Source: Polaromonas sp. (GTDB lineage: Bacteria > Pseudomonadota > Gammaproteobacteria > Burkholderiales > Burkholderiaceae_C). Taken from it: a stretch of DNA of 64,000 bases. This document shows positions 1-8,122 of the stretch, one piece after another. The DNA lies in the NCBI GenBank assembly GCA_028291985.1, contig JAQGNE010000085.1, positions 1-64,000 of the forward strand, written 5' to 3'. Each line of letters starts with the position of its first letter. Position 1 is the stretch's first letter. A model generated the notes under the pieces. That model saw only the letters and a program-made list of their open reading frames with translations, was not told the origin of the DNA and searched no databases. Position numbers and translations under genes: made by a program.

Positions 1-477
1 TTCATCAAGCGTGAGCAAAAATCGTACGGGGGCGCTGGCAGCCTGCTCAGAAGCGCCCTGCTGGAAACCATGATTGCCATGCTGCAGGCACCGATCCGCA
101 TGCTGGCGCATTCACTGTTTGTCATCGTTGCACTGACCGGCCTGAAGCTCGAATGGAAATCGCCGCCGCGTGAAGCGGTCGCTGTGCCATGGGCGCACGC
201 CCTGCAGAACCTCGCACCGATGAGCAGCGTCATCATGGCGCTGGCAGTTGGCATTGCCCTGATTGATGCGCAAGCGCTGGTTTGGCTGCTGCCGGTTGGC
301 TTGCCGTTGCTGCTGGCGATTCCGATGACGGTCGTGACCAGCCGTGTCGGCCTGGGCAAAGCCATGCGGGCCCAGAGCTACTTGCTGATTCCGGAAGAAA
401 CCCGCTCACCAGCGGTGCTGCGCCGCGCCTGGCTGCATGCGAGCCAGCTGGCCTTGCCGCAACTGCGAGTGGCTTGA
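1..477 (+). CDS. opgH: Glucans biosynthesis glucosyltransferase H, C-terminal part (5' end outside window)
   Basis: The reading frame is open from base 1 and gives the last 158 residues. OpgH/MdoH is the inner-membrane glycosyltransferase that builds the beta-1,2-glucan backbone of osmoregulated periplasmic glucans. Visible here are the family's C-terminal signatures: a segment near the start that resembles the 'LLETxxSALLAPxxML' stretch, two to three hydrophobic membrane segments (about residues 25–50 and 75–115), and an 'LLIPEE' motif near the end. The catalytic cytoplasmic domain lies upstream of the window, so activity cannot be judged. The gene is followed by a repeat copy that contains a likely terminator. 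Identification rests on recalled similarity of the C-terminal region only. Confidence 0.85.
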   Translation, partial: FIKREQKSYGGAGSLLRSALLETMIAMLQAPIRMLAHSLFVIVALTGLKLEWKSPPREAVAVPWAHALQNLAPMSSVIMALAVGIALIDAQALVWLLPVGLPLLLAIPMTVVTSRVGLGKAMRAQSYLLIPEETRSPAVLRRAWLHASQLALPQLRVA

Positions 478-530
478 CAGAGCAAGCGCCTGACAAGCAC
501 TGCACCGAGCAAGTGCAGTACGCGCCTCTT

Positions 531-580
531 TTTTGATAGCTACAAGCCTAATTGATGTAAGGGCTAAAAAGCCTATTTGG
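531..580 (+). repeat. Interspersed ~60-bp repeat, copy A
   Basis: Reads TTTTGATAGCTACAAGCC, a loop, then GGGCTAAAAAGCCTATTTGG. It matches the order of blocks seen in the other copies in this window: (T)TTGCTAT or GATAGC, then a short pyrimidine block, then GGGCTA, a short purine block, then CTATTT. It lies directly downstream of opgH and its right end forms the left arm of the terminator at 571–600. Confidence 0.75.
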
Positions 581-600
581 TTAACAAATAAGCCTTTTTC
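571..600 (+). terminator. Likely Rho-independent terminator of opgH
   Basis: GCCTATTTG and CAAATAAGC form an arm pair with one mismatch around a GTTAA loop, followed by CCTTTTTC. It is placed about 95 bp after the opgH stop, and one arm derives from repeat copy A. Confidence 0.55.
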
Positions 601-838
601 TTGGTTGCGCATCTGGAGACAGCCCGGAAGCGCAGCGCTACGCTTCTGCCCACCTGATCACGTTTCTGCCCAGGGCTCACTCCCGCCTTACATAGCTAAT
701 GCACGGTTGTGCTTTGCTCAACTCTTGCTTAGTCACAATTTAAGAATCAGGTCTTTACGTCCTGTCCTCAGCGTCAACGGCTCCGGTTCCTCTCGTTATC
801 AGTCCGATCTTCCCAAGTTTCCCGAGGCTTGCTGCAAA
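601..838. other. Intergenic stretch between opgH terminator and the histidine kinase
   Basis: No gene is supported here. The open frames that cross it are short and have no recognisable content. It should hold the promoter of the downstream kinase, but no convincing -35/-10 pair was seen by eye. Confidence 0.4.
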
Positions 839-855
839 ATGCCCACCCGCAAAAA

Positions 856-1998
856 ATGCCCATGAAACTTGCCGATTTCATCACCGCCAATATTGAAGAA
901 ATCCTTGTCGAGTGGGACGGTTTTGCCAAGTCGATCTTTCCGGTGGAACCGGCCGCGACTGACCTGATGCTGCGTGACCATGCCCGGGAAATTCTGGAAG
1001 AACTGGCCCTGGATATTGAGACGAACCAGACCGATCAGGAACAGACCGAGAAATCCAAAGGTCAGCCAGCCGATGAGGTGGACCGTAGAAGCGCCGCTGG
1101 CGTGCATGGCTCACTCCGCCATGGCAGCGGCTTTACCCTGATACAACTCACTTCCGAATACCGGGCGCTGCGCGCTACCGTCTTTCGGCTCTGGATGCCG
1201 CAAATGGAGCCTGCGACTCACGACGTCCTCGCCGATATGACGCGCTTCAACGAAGCTATTGACCAGGCACTGGCTGAGTCCGTATTGACCTACTCGGAAA
1301 CCGCCGATCGCACGCGGGATACCTTTCTAGCGATCCTGGGCCACGATCTGCGCAGCCCGCTGTTCACGGTATCGATGGCGGGCAGCTACTTCTCAAGGCT
1401 GGCCTCCAGTAACGACACTACGCGGGCCATGGGAGCACGCGTTTCACGCAGTGCAGCCAATATGTCTGCCATGATCAACGACTTGCTGGAATATGCACGC
1501 GTGCAACTCGGCGGGCTCATTCCGCTCATGCCTACATTGCAGGACGCGCATCAAATCTGCTTCGCCGCGATGGAAGACGCGCAGGCAGGCCATCCGGATT
1601 GCCTGTTCATGCTCGAAAGCTCGGGTGATACGTATGGTTATTTCGACGAGCACCGGTTGCAGCAGGTGTTCTCAAACCTGCTGAACAATGCGGCCCAGTA
1701 CCGCTCCGCCACGGATCCGGTGACGATTACCGTGCGGGGAGAAGGGACCGAGATCGTCGTGCATGTCCGCAACATGGGGCCTGTCATTCCCGAGCAATCC
1801 TTGCAGGCCATTTTTGACCCTTTGGTGCAGCTGTCACCCAAGCAAGGGCAGAACGGCGCGCCGGCCGGCAGTATTGGCTTGGGCCTCTTTATTGCGCGCG
1901 AGATAACGGTAGCGCACGGGGGCATAGTCAGTGCCGACTCCAGCAAAGAATCCGGCACCGTTTTTACCGTTACCCTGCCCCGAAAACAGTCCGTTTAG
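856..1998 (+). CDS. Histidine kinase with RsbRD_N-like sensor region
   Basis: A soluble sensor kinase of about 380 residues. The N-terminal ~140 residues (starting MKLADFITANIEEIL, with an 'EYRALR' segment at the end) resemble the RsbRD N-terminal sensor domain of stress-response regulators. A HisKA dimerisation domain follows with the phospho-acceptor in FLAILGHDLRSPL (His at about residue 163). A HATPase_c domain completes the protein, with an N-box LLNNAAQY and a G-box GSIGLGLFIA. There are no membrane segments. The frame opens at a TTG at 829; ATGs at 856 or 862 are better starts because the conserved domain begins there. No receiver domain is attached and no response regulator follows. 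It is convergent, 66 bp apart, with the KaiC-like operon, whose first gene carries a receiver domain; that kinase–receiver pairing is only a guess. Confidence 0.8.
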   Translation: MPMKLADFITANIEEILVEWDGFAKSIFPVEPAATDLMLRDHAREILEELALDIETNQTDQEQTEKSKGQPADEVDRRSAAGVHGSLRHGSGFTLIQLTSEYRALRATVFRLWMPQMEPATHDVLADMTRFNEAIDQALAESVLTYSETADRTRDTFLAILGHDLRSPLFTVSMAGSYFSRLASSNDTTRAMGARVSRSAANMSAMINDLLEYARVQLGGLIPLMPTLQDAHQICFAAMEDAQAGHPDCLFMLESSGDTYGYFDEHRLQQVFSNLLNNAAQYRSATDPVTITVRGEGTEIVVHVRNMGPVIPEQSLQAIFDPLVQLSPKQGQNGAPAGSIGLGLFIAREITVAHGGIVSADSSKESGTVFTVTLPRKQSV

Positions 1999-2064
1999 TT
2001 CCACCTTGAAACCGTCGCGGCCCGGTCGCAGCAGCAAGCCGGTTGTCTTATCAACCCGCGAGGG

Positions 2065-3552
2065 TCATAGCTCGCCGCTGTTGTCCAGGCTTCCTAGTGC
2101 GCCAAGGACTTTGGGCTGGCCGGCCAGAATGCCATGGTATTGCGACAGCGCTTTGCCAATGAGCAGGCTGTCCTTTTCAATGTCAAAAAACCTGATGTCC
2201 TTGCTGTGCTGGCTAGCACGCACCTTGACAACCGACACCACCCGTTTGAGCTGACCACCCAGCTCCACATAACGCAGCACCAAAATTGCATCGGTCAAAA
2301 AGGCATTACCATAAGATGAGAAGCGCAGGTCGGTGTAGCGGTCTTCCAGTTCGGCGGTCATCAAGACAGTGACGCCCATGGCGGTCAAGGTGGCCGTCAG
2401 GCGGTACAGCGATTCGCGGAAGTTTTCGCGGAAAACTGCCGACAGCGCCAGCTCAAAACCTGACAGCGAATCAATCACCACCCGTTTGGCATTCATGCGC
2501 TTGATCATGATCACCATGTCGTGCAAGGTTTCGTCTATCGACAAATCGAGTGAACGGGTGTCGATCACGCCGACATGTCCGCTTTGCACCAATTCATCCA
2601 GCCGGTGGCTGAGCAACTGGCTGGGGCTTTTCTCAAAAGCAGCAATCACACCCGGCTCACCAAGACGCACACCTTCGGCCAAGAACTCGGTTGCCAATAT
2701 GCTTTTGCCCGATCCGGTCGGTCCAACAACCAGCAGTGAATAACCCGCCGGCAAGCCGCCGCCCATCATCTCGTCCAGCAGCGGCACGCCCATCGTCATG
2801 CGTTGGTTGGCCGGCAGCCTGACGGCATTGGCACCAGCCGAAGGCAACAATACCCGTGGAAAAACCTCGATTCCGCGATCGCTGATGCGAAAGGTATGCA
2901 TGCCGGCCCGCTGAGCCTGCCCGCGCATTTTGACAATCTGCATCTTGCGCACCATGGCATCGCGGTGCACGTGCTGCGACAGCCAGAAGATCCCGTCTGC
3001 AACCGTAAATACTGCGCCCGACTGCTGCTCTTGAGAAGGATACTCCCCGATCAAAAACGTTGTGGCTTGCCAACTGGTCATCTGCACGCCCAGCTCTTGC
3101 ACAAAGCGCTGAAGGCTGAAATCACCCGGGCCTTCTTCAGGGTTCACAGATTGAACAACCGAGCGAAAGGAATCCACAAAAACCAGGCTAGGCGCGAAGT
3201 TTTGCACCTCTTCGGCAATGCGGGCGAGCACGCCACCAAACTTGCCGTCAAGCAGATCTGCAGCCAGGTTCACAAACCTCACCGAGACATTGATTTTGTC
3301 GATATCAAAAAACGCAAATTGCTGCTGGTATCGCAGCATTTTCAGGGGTGGCTCACCCATAACGGTAAAAAAGAGCGCTCGTCGGCTAGGGTTGGCCAGC
3401 GCAAACATGATCTGGTGCGCCAGCGTGGTTTTGCCGCTGCCGGGTGTGCCCGCAATCAGGTTAAATGAAAACTCGGGTATGCCGCCGCCCAGCAGCTCAT
3501 CAAGGCCGGGCACTCCGGTTGTGAGCTGGCGTATGGTTACTTTCTCGCTCAT
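2065..3552 (-). CDS. KaiC-like double RecA-domain ATPase (circadian clock KaiC family)
   Basis: This 495-residue protein has two RecA-like domains in the KaiC/RAD55 arrangement. The first has the Walker A motif GTPGSGKT (35–42) and Walker B SLVFVDS. The second has GPTGSGKS (277–284) and Walker B VVIDSLSG. Cyanobacterial KaiC is about 519 residues and autophosphorylates a Ser/Thr pair in its second domain. Aligned by eye, that pair (S431/T432) corresponds to Ala417/Phe418 here, and T426 to Ser412, so the canonical phosphorylation cycle looks impossible. The catalytic glutamate pair is reduced to a single Glu in both domains (GEPP and FEKS). The start overlaps the stop of the upstream 143-aa gene by ATGA, so the two are probably translationally coupled. 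No kaiA or kaiB is visible. A signalling ATPase partnered with the upstream kinase is more likely than a clock. Confidence 0.85.
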   Translation of the reverse strand: MSEKVTIRQLTTGVPGLDELLGGGIPEFSFNLIAGTPGSGKTTLAHQIMFALANPSRRALFFTVMGEPPLKMLRYQQQFAFFDIDKINVSVRFVNLAADLLDGKFGGVLARIAEEVQNFAPSLVFVDSFRSVVQSVNPEEGPGDFSLQRFVQELGVQMTSWQATTFLIGEYPSQEQQSGAVFTVADGIFWLSQHVHRDAMVRKMQIVKMRGQAQRAGMHTFRISDRGIEVFPRVLLPSAGANAVRLPANQRMTMGVPLLDEMMGGGLPAGYSLLVVGPTGSGKSILATEFLAEGVRLGEPGVIAAFEKSPSQLLSHRLDELVQSGHVGVIDTRSLDLSIDETLHDMVIMIKRMNAKRVVIDSLSGFELALSAVFRENFRESLYRLTATLTAMGVTVLMTAELEDRYTDLRFSSYGNAFLTDAILVLRYVELGGQLKRVVSVVKVRASQHSKDIRFFDIEKDSLLIGKALSQYHGILAGQPKVLGALGSLDNSGEL

Positions 3553-3980
3553 GTCGGCGAATCCTTTTTAACTGCTTCAAACGTTTCAGGCGGCCAGGCC
3601 GATTGCAGGACATGGGCGGTCAGCCCCTCGCCGATTAATGATGCCAGGGTACCCAAAAAAATGTCGAACAAGGCAAGGCTTAACTCGCCGGCTTGTGTGG
3701 CGTCCATGGCAGCCAGGTGTGTTCGCAACTCGGAAAAGCGGCTGACGCCCAGCTGCGCGGTAAGCGTGGGTATGGCCGGCGCCAGTGATGGATACATGGC
3801 GCTGGCCAGTCGAATGCTTCTGGCGTACAGCGGCTTGAAGCCGCCTTCACCAATGATCGAAACCAGTTCCGGCATCAATTGTTCCCACAGCCGCACAGTC
3901 ACATCCACAACACTTTCGGGTTGCCGCAACAGCACCGCTTCGATCAACTGGCGTTTGGGGTATTGAATGTTTTGTCTCAT
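3549..3980 (-). CDS. Uncharacterised 143-aa protein between hybrid kinase and KaiC-like gene
   Basis: I do not recognise this family. It is a predicted soluble, helix-rich protein with no signal peptide or membrane segment, no Cys, and no obvious catalytic motif. The sequence alternates amphipathic segments, such as VVDVTVRLWEQLMPELVSII near residue 25 and LALFDIFLGTLASLIGEGL near residue 110. Its ATG follows the hybrid-kinase TGA with no gap, and its own TGA overlaps the KaiC-like ATG (ATGA). This places it strictly inside a three-gene operon. By position it could be an adaptor between the kinase and the KaiC-like ATPase, the role KaiB or a sensor subunit plays elsewhere, but there is no sequence evidence for this. 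Confidence 0.75.
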   Translation of the reverse strand: MRQNIQYPKRQLIEAVLLRQPESVVDVTVRLWEQLMPELVSIIGEGGFKPLYARSIRLASAMYPSLAPAIPTLTAQLGVSRFSELRTHLAAMDATQAGELSLALFDIFLGTLASLIGEGLTAHVLQSAWPPETFEAVKKDSPT

Positions 3981-5204
3981 TCAAAGCCCGTTCCGTAAAT
4001 GATTGGCGGCAACGGTGTCAAGCAACTGGTTCATCGACACCGGCTTGACCAAAAAATCGTCAAACCCGGCCGCATGGGCGCGGTCACGGTACTCCTGCTT
4101 GTCATAGCCTGTCATGGCAATGCAACAGGGCCTGGGCTCGAAACACTGCAGTCGAATCTGCCGGACTACTTCATAGCCGTCCATTTCTGGCAAGCCGATA
4201 TCGCAAAAAATATAGTCGTAATGACCGCCTTTGGCCAATGTCAGCCCTTGTGGACCGTCAAATGCCGAATGTACCGTATGGCCTTCAGCGCTCAGGCAAT
4301 AGTTGAGTGTTTCGTTACCGTCCACATTGTCTTCAATGATCAGTATGCGCGACGAACCAGCCAGCGCCGGATGAGGGGCAGGCAAGTCTGCTGAAACCAC
4401 ATCGCCAGATATTGGCAGCACAACCGTGAATGTACTTCCGTGACCATGGCCCTCACTCTGAACATCAACGTTGCCGCCATGCATCTGCACCAGGCTACGC
4501 ACCATCAGCAACCCAATTCCCAGACCACCTTCGGACCGGTCCAGCGTACAGGGCGCCTGGGTGAAAAGATCAAAAATATAGGGCTGCATGGCGGGCTCGA
4601 TGCCAACTCCTGTGTCCTTGACTGAAACAGCAAGGCGGCCATCGGCCAGGGTTCGAGCAACTACGGCAATTGGTTTGGATTCAGGCGAATATTTGCTGGC
4701 ATTGATCAGCAGATTTGAAAACACTTGCGCCAGGCGCACGGCGTCGCCATGGATCACAACAGGCTGGATGGGTAAATCAACTGTCAAACTTTGACGGTGG
4801 CTGTCAATCAAGGGCTGGGCAATCTCGGCAGCGTGCCGAATGATATCGGCCAGCAGCACGGGTTTACAGACCAGCGTAATCTTGCCGGTGGTGACGCGAG
4901 ATACATCCAGCAAGTCTTCTAGTAGCCGCTTCATATGCCCCACTTGCCGGGCAATGATGCGCTGGATGTTGGGTAGATCCGGGTGCGCAAAAGCCAACTT
5001 CTCCAGCACGTCGGCGGCGGTGGCGATAGGTGCCAGCGGGTTGCGCAATTCATGCGCCAGCATTGACAAAAATTCGTTTTGCCTATGGTTTGCGGCAAGT
5101 GCTTCGTCCTGCATCTCTGCAGCACGTACGGAAGCTATGACCAATTGTTCATTGGCTTCACGGAGTTTAGGCACCAACTCTTCAAGGGGTACACGACTCG
5201 TCAT
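3981..5204 (-). CDS. Hybrid histidine kinase with C-terminal receiver domain
   Basis: A soluble 407-residue hybrid kinase. A short coiled-coil-like N-terminus (1–40) leads into HisKA with FLSMLAHELRNPL (His51). HATPase_c follows with the N-box NLLINASKYS (about 164–173) and G-boxes DTGVGI and GGLGIGL. A receiver domain fills residues 286–407, with acidic IIEDN, phospho-acceptor Asp335 in IFCDIGLP, a Thr in AMTGY, and Lys in LVKPVS. No PAS, GAF or membrane sensor is fused, so input must come from a partner protein. It is the first gene of a tight operon with the 143-aa unknown and the KaiC-like ATPase. KaiC-family ATPases next to PAS-less hybrid kinases are known in proteobacteria, which suggests the ATPase or the small protein supplies the signal. 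Confidence 0.88.
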   Translation of the reverse strand: MTSRVPLEELVPKLREANEQLVIASVRAAEMQDEALAANHRQNEFLSMLAHELRNPLAPIATAADVLEKLAFAHPDLPNIQRIIARQVGHMKRLLEDLLDVSRVTTGKITLVCKPVLLADIIRHAAEIAQPLIDSHRQSLTVDLPIQPVVIHGDAVRLAQVFSNLLINASKYSPESKPIAVVARTLADGRLAVSVKDTGVGIEPAMQPYIFDLFTQAPCTLDRSEGGLGIGLLMVRSLVQMHGGNVDVQSEGHGHGSTFTVVLPISGDVVSADLPAPHPALAGSSRILIIEDNVDGNETLNYCLSAEGHTVHSAFDGPQGLTLAKGGHYDYIFCDIGLPEMDGYEVVRQIRLQCFEPRPCCIAMTGYDKQEYRDRAHAAGFDDFLVKPVSMNQLLDTVAANHLRNGL

Positions 5205-5622
5205 TGATTGTTATGCCATTAGAACAAGCGCCAGCCCTAGGCAAACCGAAGGAGATTTGACAGAAACACAGCTAGTTGCTGACCGGAAACTTTCACCGCG
5301 TGGCCAGTTTTGTAAACTCGCATAAGCTCTTCAAATGCTACAACGGTTGACTGTGGCCCTCTAGAATCGTAATGTCAACCGCCAAGCGCAGCAGTTACAG
5401 GGTTTCCGTGGACAGAATCGCTGCGGGTTTACCAATTGAAGCGCCAACGCTCCATGAGAACCTTCGCGCCTGGCCCGGCTGGCCTTGCCTTAACACGGAC
5501 GGCCAGGGACATTCGCTACTGTATTCATAGCTCAAGGCCCTTACGTTCAGTGGGCTAGAGGCATATTTAGCCTCGAGACCTGACCAAATGGCCCACAAAC
5601 ACTGTTTATCTGCTGCAGATAG
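5205..5622. other. Intergenic region between ffh and the KaiC-like operon, no gene seen
   Basis: The 418-bp gap carries repeat copy B and should contain the promoter of the minus-strand kinase operon. No open frame within it has recognisable content, and no convincing terminator was found after ffh, although a short palindrome ATCTGCTGCAGAT lies just beyond the ffh stop. Confidence 0.45.
5522..5573 (+). repeat. Interspersed ~60-bp repeat, copy B
   Basis: Contains CATAGCTCAAGGCCC, then GTTCAGTGGGCTAGAGGC and ATATTTAGCC. It has the same block order as the other copies (TAGC, CCC, TGGGCTA, AGGC, TATTT). It is intergenic, downstream of ffh. Confidence 0.75.
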
Positions 5623-6981
5623 CTAGAACTTGGGCATGCCCTTCATGCCGCCCATGCGTTTCATCATCTTCATCATGCCGCCGCCCTTAAGCTTCTTCAT
5701 CATGCCCTGCATCTGCTCAAACTCATTGAGCAATCGGTTCACTTCCTGAACATGTACGCCGGAGCCCGCGGCGATGCGGCGCTTGCGGGTGGCCTTGATC
5801 AGCTCGGGCTTGCGCCGCTCAAGCAAGGTCATGCTCTGAATGATGCCCTCCTTGCGCTTGATGTCTTTTTCAGCCTTGTCCATGTCCATCTGGCCAGCCT
5901 TGGCGGCCATCTGGGCCGGCAGCTTGTCCATCAGGCTGGACAGGCCACCCATGTTCTTCATCTGCTGCAACTGGCTCAGAAAATCGTTCAGATCAAAGCC
6001 GTCACCCGACTTGAGCTTGGCTGCCAACTTTTGCGCGGCAGCCATGTCAACCCCGGCAGTGACCTGCTCGACCAACGCCACGATATCGCCCATGCCCAGA
6101 ATGCGCCCTGCGTGGCGCTCGGCGTCAAACACTTCCAGGCCATCAATCTTTTCGCTGGTGCCTGAAAACTTGATCGGTGCGCCGGTGATCTGCCGCACGC
6201 TTAGTGCGGCGCCACCGCGGGAATCGCCATCGGTCTTGGTCAGGATGATGCCGGTCAGCGGCAGGGCCTCTTTGAAGGCCCTGGCGGTGTTGACGGCATC
6301 CTGTCCCTGCATGGCATCGACCACAAACAGGGTTTCGACCGGGTTGAGGACCGCATGCAGTTCCTTGATCTCGGCCATCAATACTTCATCAATCGCCAGG
6401 CGGCCTGCGGTATCGACCAGCAACACATCAAAGAAATGGCGGCGCGCATGGTCGATCGCGGCACGGGCGATATCGACCGGCTTCTGATCGGGCGTGCTGG
6501 GAAACCACTCGGCGCCCGCTTGGGCCGTCACGGTTCTCAATTGCTCGATAGCGGCAGGCCGGTAAACGTCGCCCGATACCGTCAGCACCTTCTTCTTGCG
6601 CTTTTCGATCAAATGCTTGGCGAGCTTGGCGGTGGTGGTGGTTTTGCCGGCGCCCTGCAAACCTGCCATCAGGATGACAGCTGGCGGCTGGGCCGCCAGG
6701 TTGATGTCGCTCACGCCCTCGCCCATCGTGGCCGCCAGTTCGCGGCTGACGATGCCCACCAGCGCCTGGCCAGGCGAGAGCGAGCCCATCACCTCCTGGC
6801 CCAACGCCTTGACTTTGACCCGGGCAATAAAGTCCTTGACCACCGGCAGTGCAACGTCCGCTTCGAGCAGCGCCATGCGCACCTCGCGCAGCATGTCCTG
6901 GACGTTGGCCTCGGTGATGCGGGCTTGGCCACGCATTTCCTTGACGAGGCGGGAAAGTTTGTCGGTAAGAGCTGAGGCCAT
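5623..6981 (-). CDS. ffh: Signal recognition particle GTPase Ffh
   Basis: Ffh binds 4.5S RNA and signal sequences and delivers ribosomes to FtsY at the membrane. The 452-residue length is normal. The N domain (1–85) precedes the G domain with P-loop GLQGAGKTTTT (about residue 106), DTAGR and TKTDGDSRGG. The Met-rich M domain at the C-terminus ends in a Gly/Met/Lys tail (GGGMMKMMKRMGG). The gene is transcribed away from the ypjD–pilSR–ampD genes, with about 100 bp between the divergent starts. No 4.5S RNA gene was recognised nearby. Confidence 0.97.
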   Translation of the reverse strand: MASALTDKLSRLVKEMRGQARITEANVQDMLREVRMALLEADVALPVVKDFIARVKVKALGQEVMGSLSPGQALVGIVSRELAATMGEGVSDINLAAQPPAVILMAGLQGAGKTTTTAKLAKHLIEKRKKKVLTVSGDVYRPAAIEQLRTVTAQAGAEWFPSTPDQKPVDIARAAIDHARRHFFDVLLVDTAGRLAIDEVLMAEIKELHAVLNPVETLFVVDAMQGQDAVNTARAFKEALPLTGIILTKTDGDSRGGAALSVRQITGAPIKFSGTSEKIDGLEVFDAERHAGRILGMGDIVALVEQVTAGVDMAAAQKLAAKLKSGDGFDLNDFLSQLQQMKNMGGLSSLMDKLPAQMAAKAGQMDMDKAEKDIKRKEGIIQSMTLLERRKPELIKATRKRRIAAGSGVHVQEVNRLLNEFEQMQGMMKKLKGGGMMKMMKRMGGMKGMPKF

Positions 6982-7081
6982 AAGCTGGCTCCACGCGCGT
7001 GGAGCAATTAGGGTGTGAAAGGAAAGCGTCGCAAGCGCAAACAGAGCGGCAATGGACGAGCCTAAAGGCTAAACTGTGGGC

Positions 7082-7882
7082 ATGATTTTAGCTTTCAGCG
7101 CCTGGTGGGGTATGGCCGCGGCAGCCGGCGCCGTGGCCAGTTATGCCGTGCTGGCGCTGGCTGCTTCGCGCCTGGGCAGCGGCACGCTGAGACTTGCGAT
7201 TTTCACCGCCTGGTTGCTGCATGGCCTGACGCTGTGCGAGGGCTTGCTGGGCAGCCCGCCGCGCTTTGGCTTTGCCCCGGCGCTGTCCATGACAGTGTGG
7301 CTGGTGCTTTCGGTATACGGCATCGAAAGCCGGCTCTTTCCGCAATTGAAAGGGCATTGGGCATTGGCGGGCTTTGGCGGGCTAGCCGTGCTGCTCTCGA
7401 TGGTTTTTCCGGGAAGCTCGTACCACATGGTCGCGTCGCCCTGGCTACCCCTGCACTGGGCGCTTGGGCTGGCATCCTACGGCTTGTTCGCGGTAGCGGT
7501 GGTGCATGCCTGGCTGATGAGCCGGGCCGAAAAATCCATGCGACTCGCAACGAGAGCCCAAGCCGGGGTGCCACTGCTGACGCTGGAACGCCTGACCTTC
7601 CGCTTTGTGGAAGCGGGCTTTCTGCTGCTGTCGGCCACCCTGCTGGTGGGCTGGCTCTTTGCAGAGCAGCTTTATGGGCCCGGTCTCGCAGCCACGTGGA
7701 ACCACAAGACAGTTTTTTCAGTCCTTGCGTGGCTTGCTTTTGCCAGTTTGCTGGCCGGACGTGCGCAGCTGGGCTGGCGCGGACCCAAGGCCATCCGGGT
7801 TCTGTATCTGGGCGCAGGACTCCTGTTGCTGGGCTACGCCGGGTCGCGCTTTGTGCTTGAGGTCATCCTGAAACGTTCATGA
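7082..7882 (+). CDS. ypjD: CcsA/YpjD-like inner-membrane protein (cytochrome c assembly family)
   Basis: A polytopic membrane protein of 266 residues with about eight hydrophobic segments spread along its length. It fits the YpjD/CorE subgroup of the CcsA/HemX cytochrome c assembly family, whose genes commonly sit next to ffh in proteobacteria. It has the family's conserved histidine (LHWALGLASYGLF near residue 125) and the WNHKTVFS segment near residue 208. Its exact role is not settled: YpjD has been linked to membrane transport or haem handling rather than proven cytochrome c assembly. An upstream in-frame GTG at 7076 is possible, but ATG 7082 is preferred. Its TGA overlaps the ATG of the next gene (ATGA). 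Confidence 0.85.
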   Translation: MILAFSAWWGMAAAAGAVASYAVLALAASRLGSGTLRLAIFTAWLLHGLTLCEGLLGSPPRFGFAPALSMTVWLVLSVYGIESRLFPQLKGHWALAGFGGLAVLLSMVFPGSSYHMVASPWLPLHWALGLASYGLFAVAVVHAWLMSRAEKSMRLATRAQAGVPLLTLERLTFRFVEAGFLLLSATLLVGWLFAEQLYGPGLAATWNHKTVFSVLAWLAFASLLAGRAQLGWRGPKAIRVLYLGAGLLLLGYAGSRFVLEVILKRS

Positions 7883-8118
7883 AGTATTTACTGATTTTTG
7901 CGCTGGTCATGGTGGTGGTATGGCTCTGGCGCGCCGGCCGCCAGTCTGTCGACACGCACGTCAATTCACCGGCAGGCCGCGAGCTTAATCCAGCCCAGCC
8001 TGTCACGGAAATCGTCGCCTGCGACCTGTGCCATGTACACCTGCCGCGTACCGAAGCACTGACAGGCCCTGACGGCGTGTATTGCTCGCTTGCGCACAGG
8101 CGGCAAGCTGACCGCTAG
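7879..8118 (+). CDS. PP0621-family small membrane-anchored zinc-ribbon-like protein
   Basis: A 79-residue protein with an N-terminal membrane anchor (about residues 3–20) and a C-terminal Cys motif, CDLCHVHLP followed by VYCSLAHR. The Cys-X2-Cys and Cys-X3-His spacing suggests a metal-binding knuckle. The pattern matches the PP0621 family, a conserved unknown usually found between ypjD and pilS. Its start overlaps the ypjD stop. Its function is unknown; position suggests co-expression with ypjD and pilS. Confidence 0.8.
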   Translation: MKYLLIFALVMVVVWLWRAGRQSVDTHVNSPAGRELNPAQPVTEIVACDLCHVHLPRTEALTGPDGVYCSLAHRRQADR

Positions 8119-8122
8119 CGAA

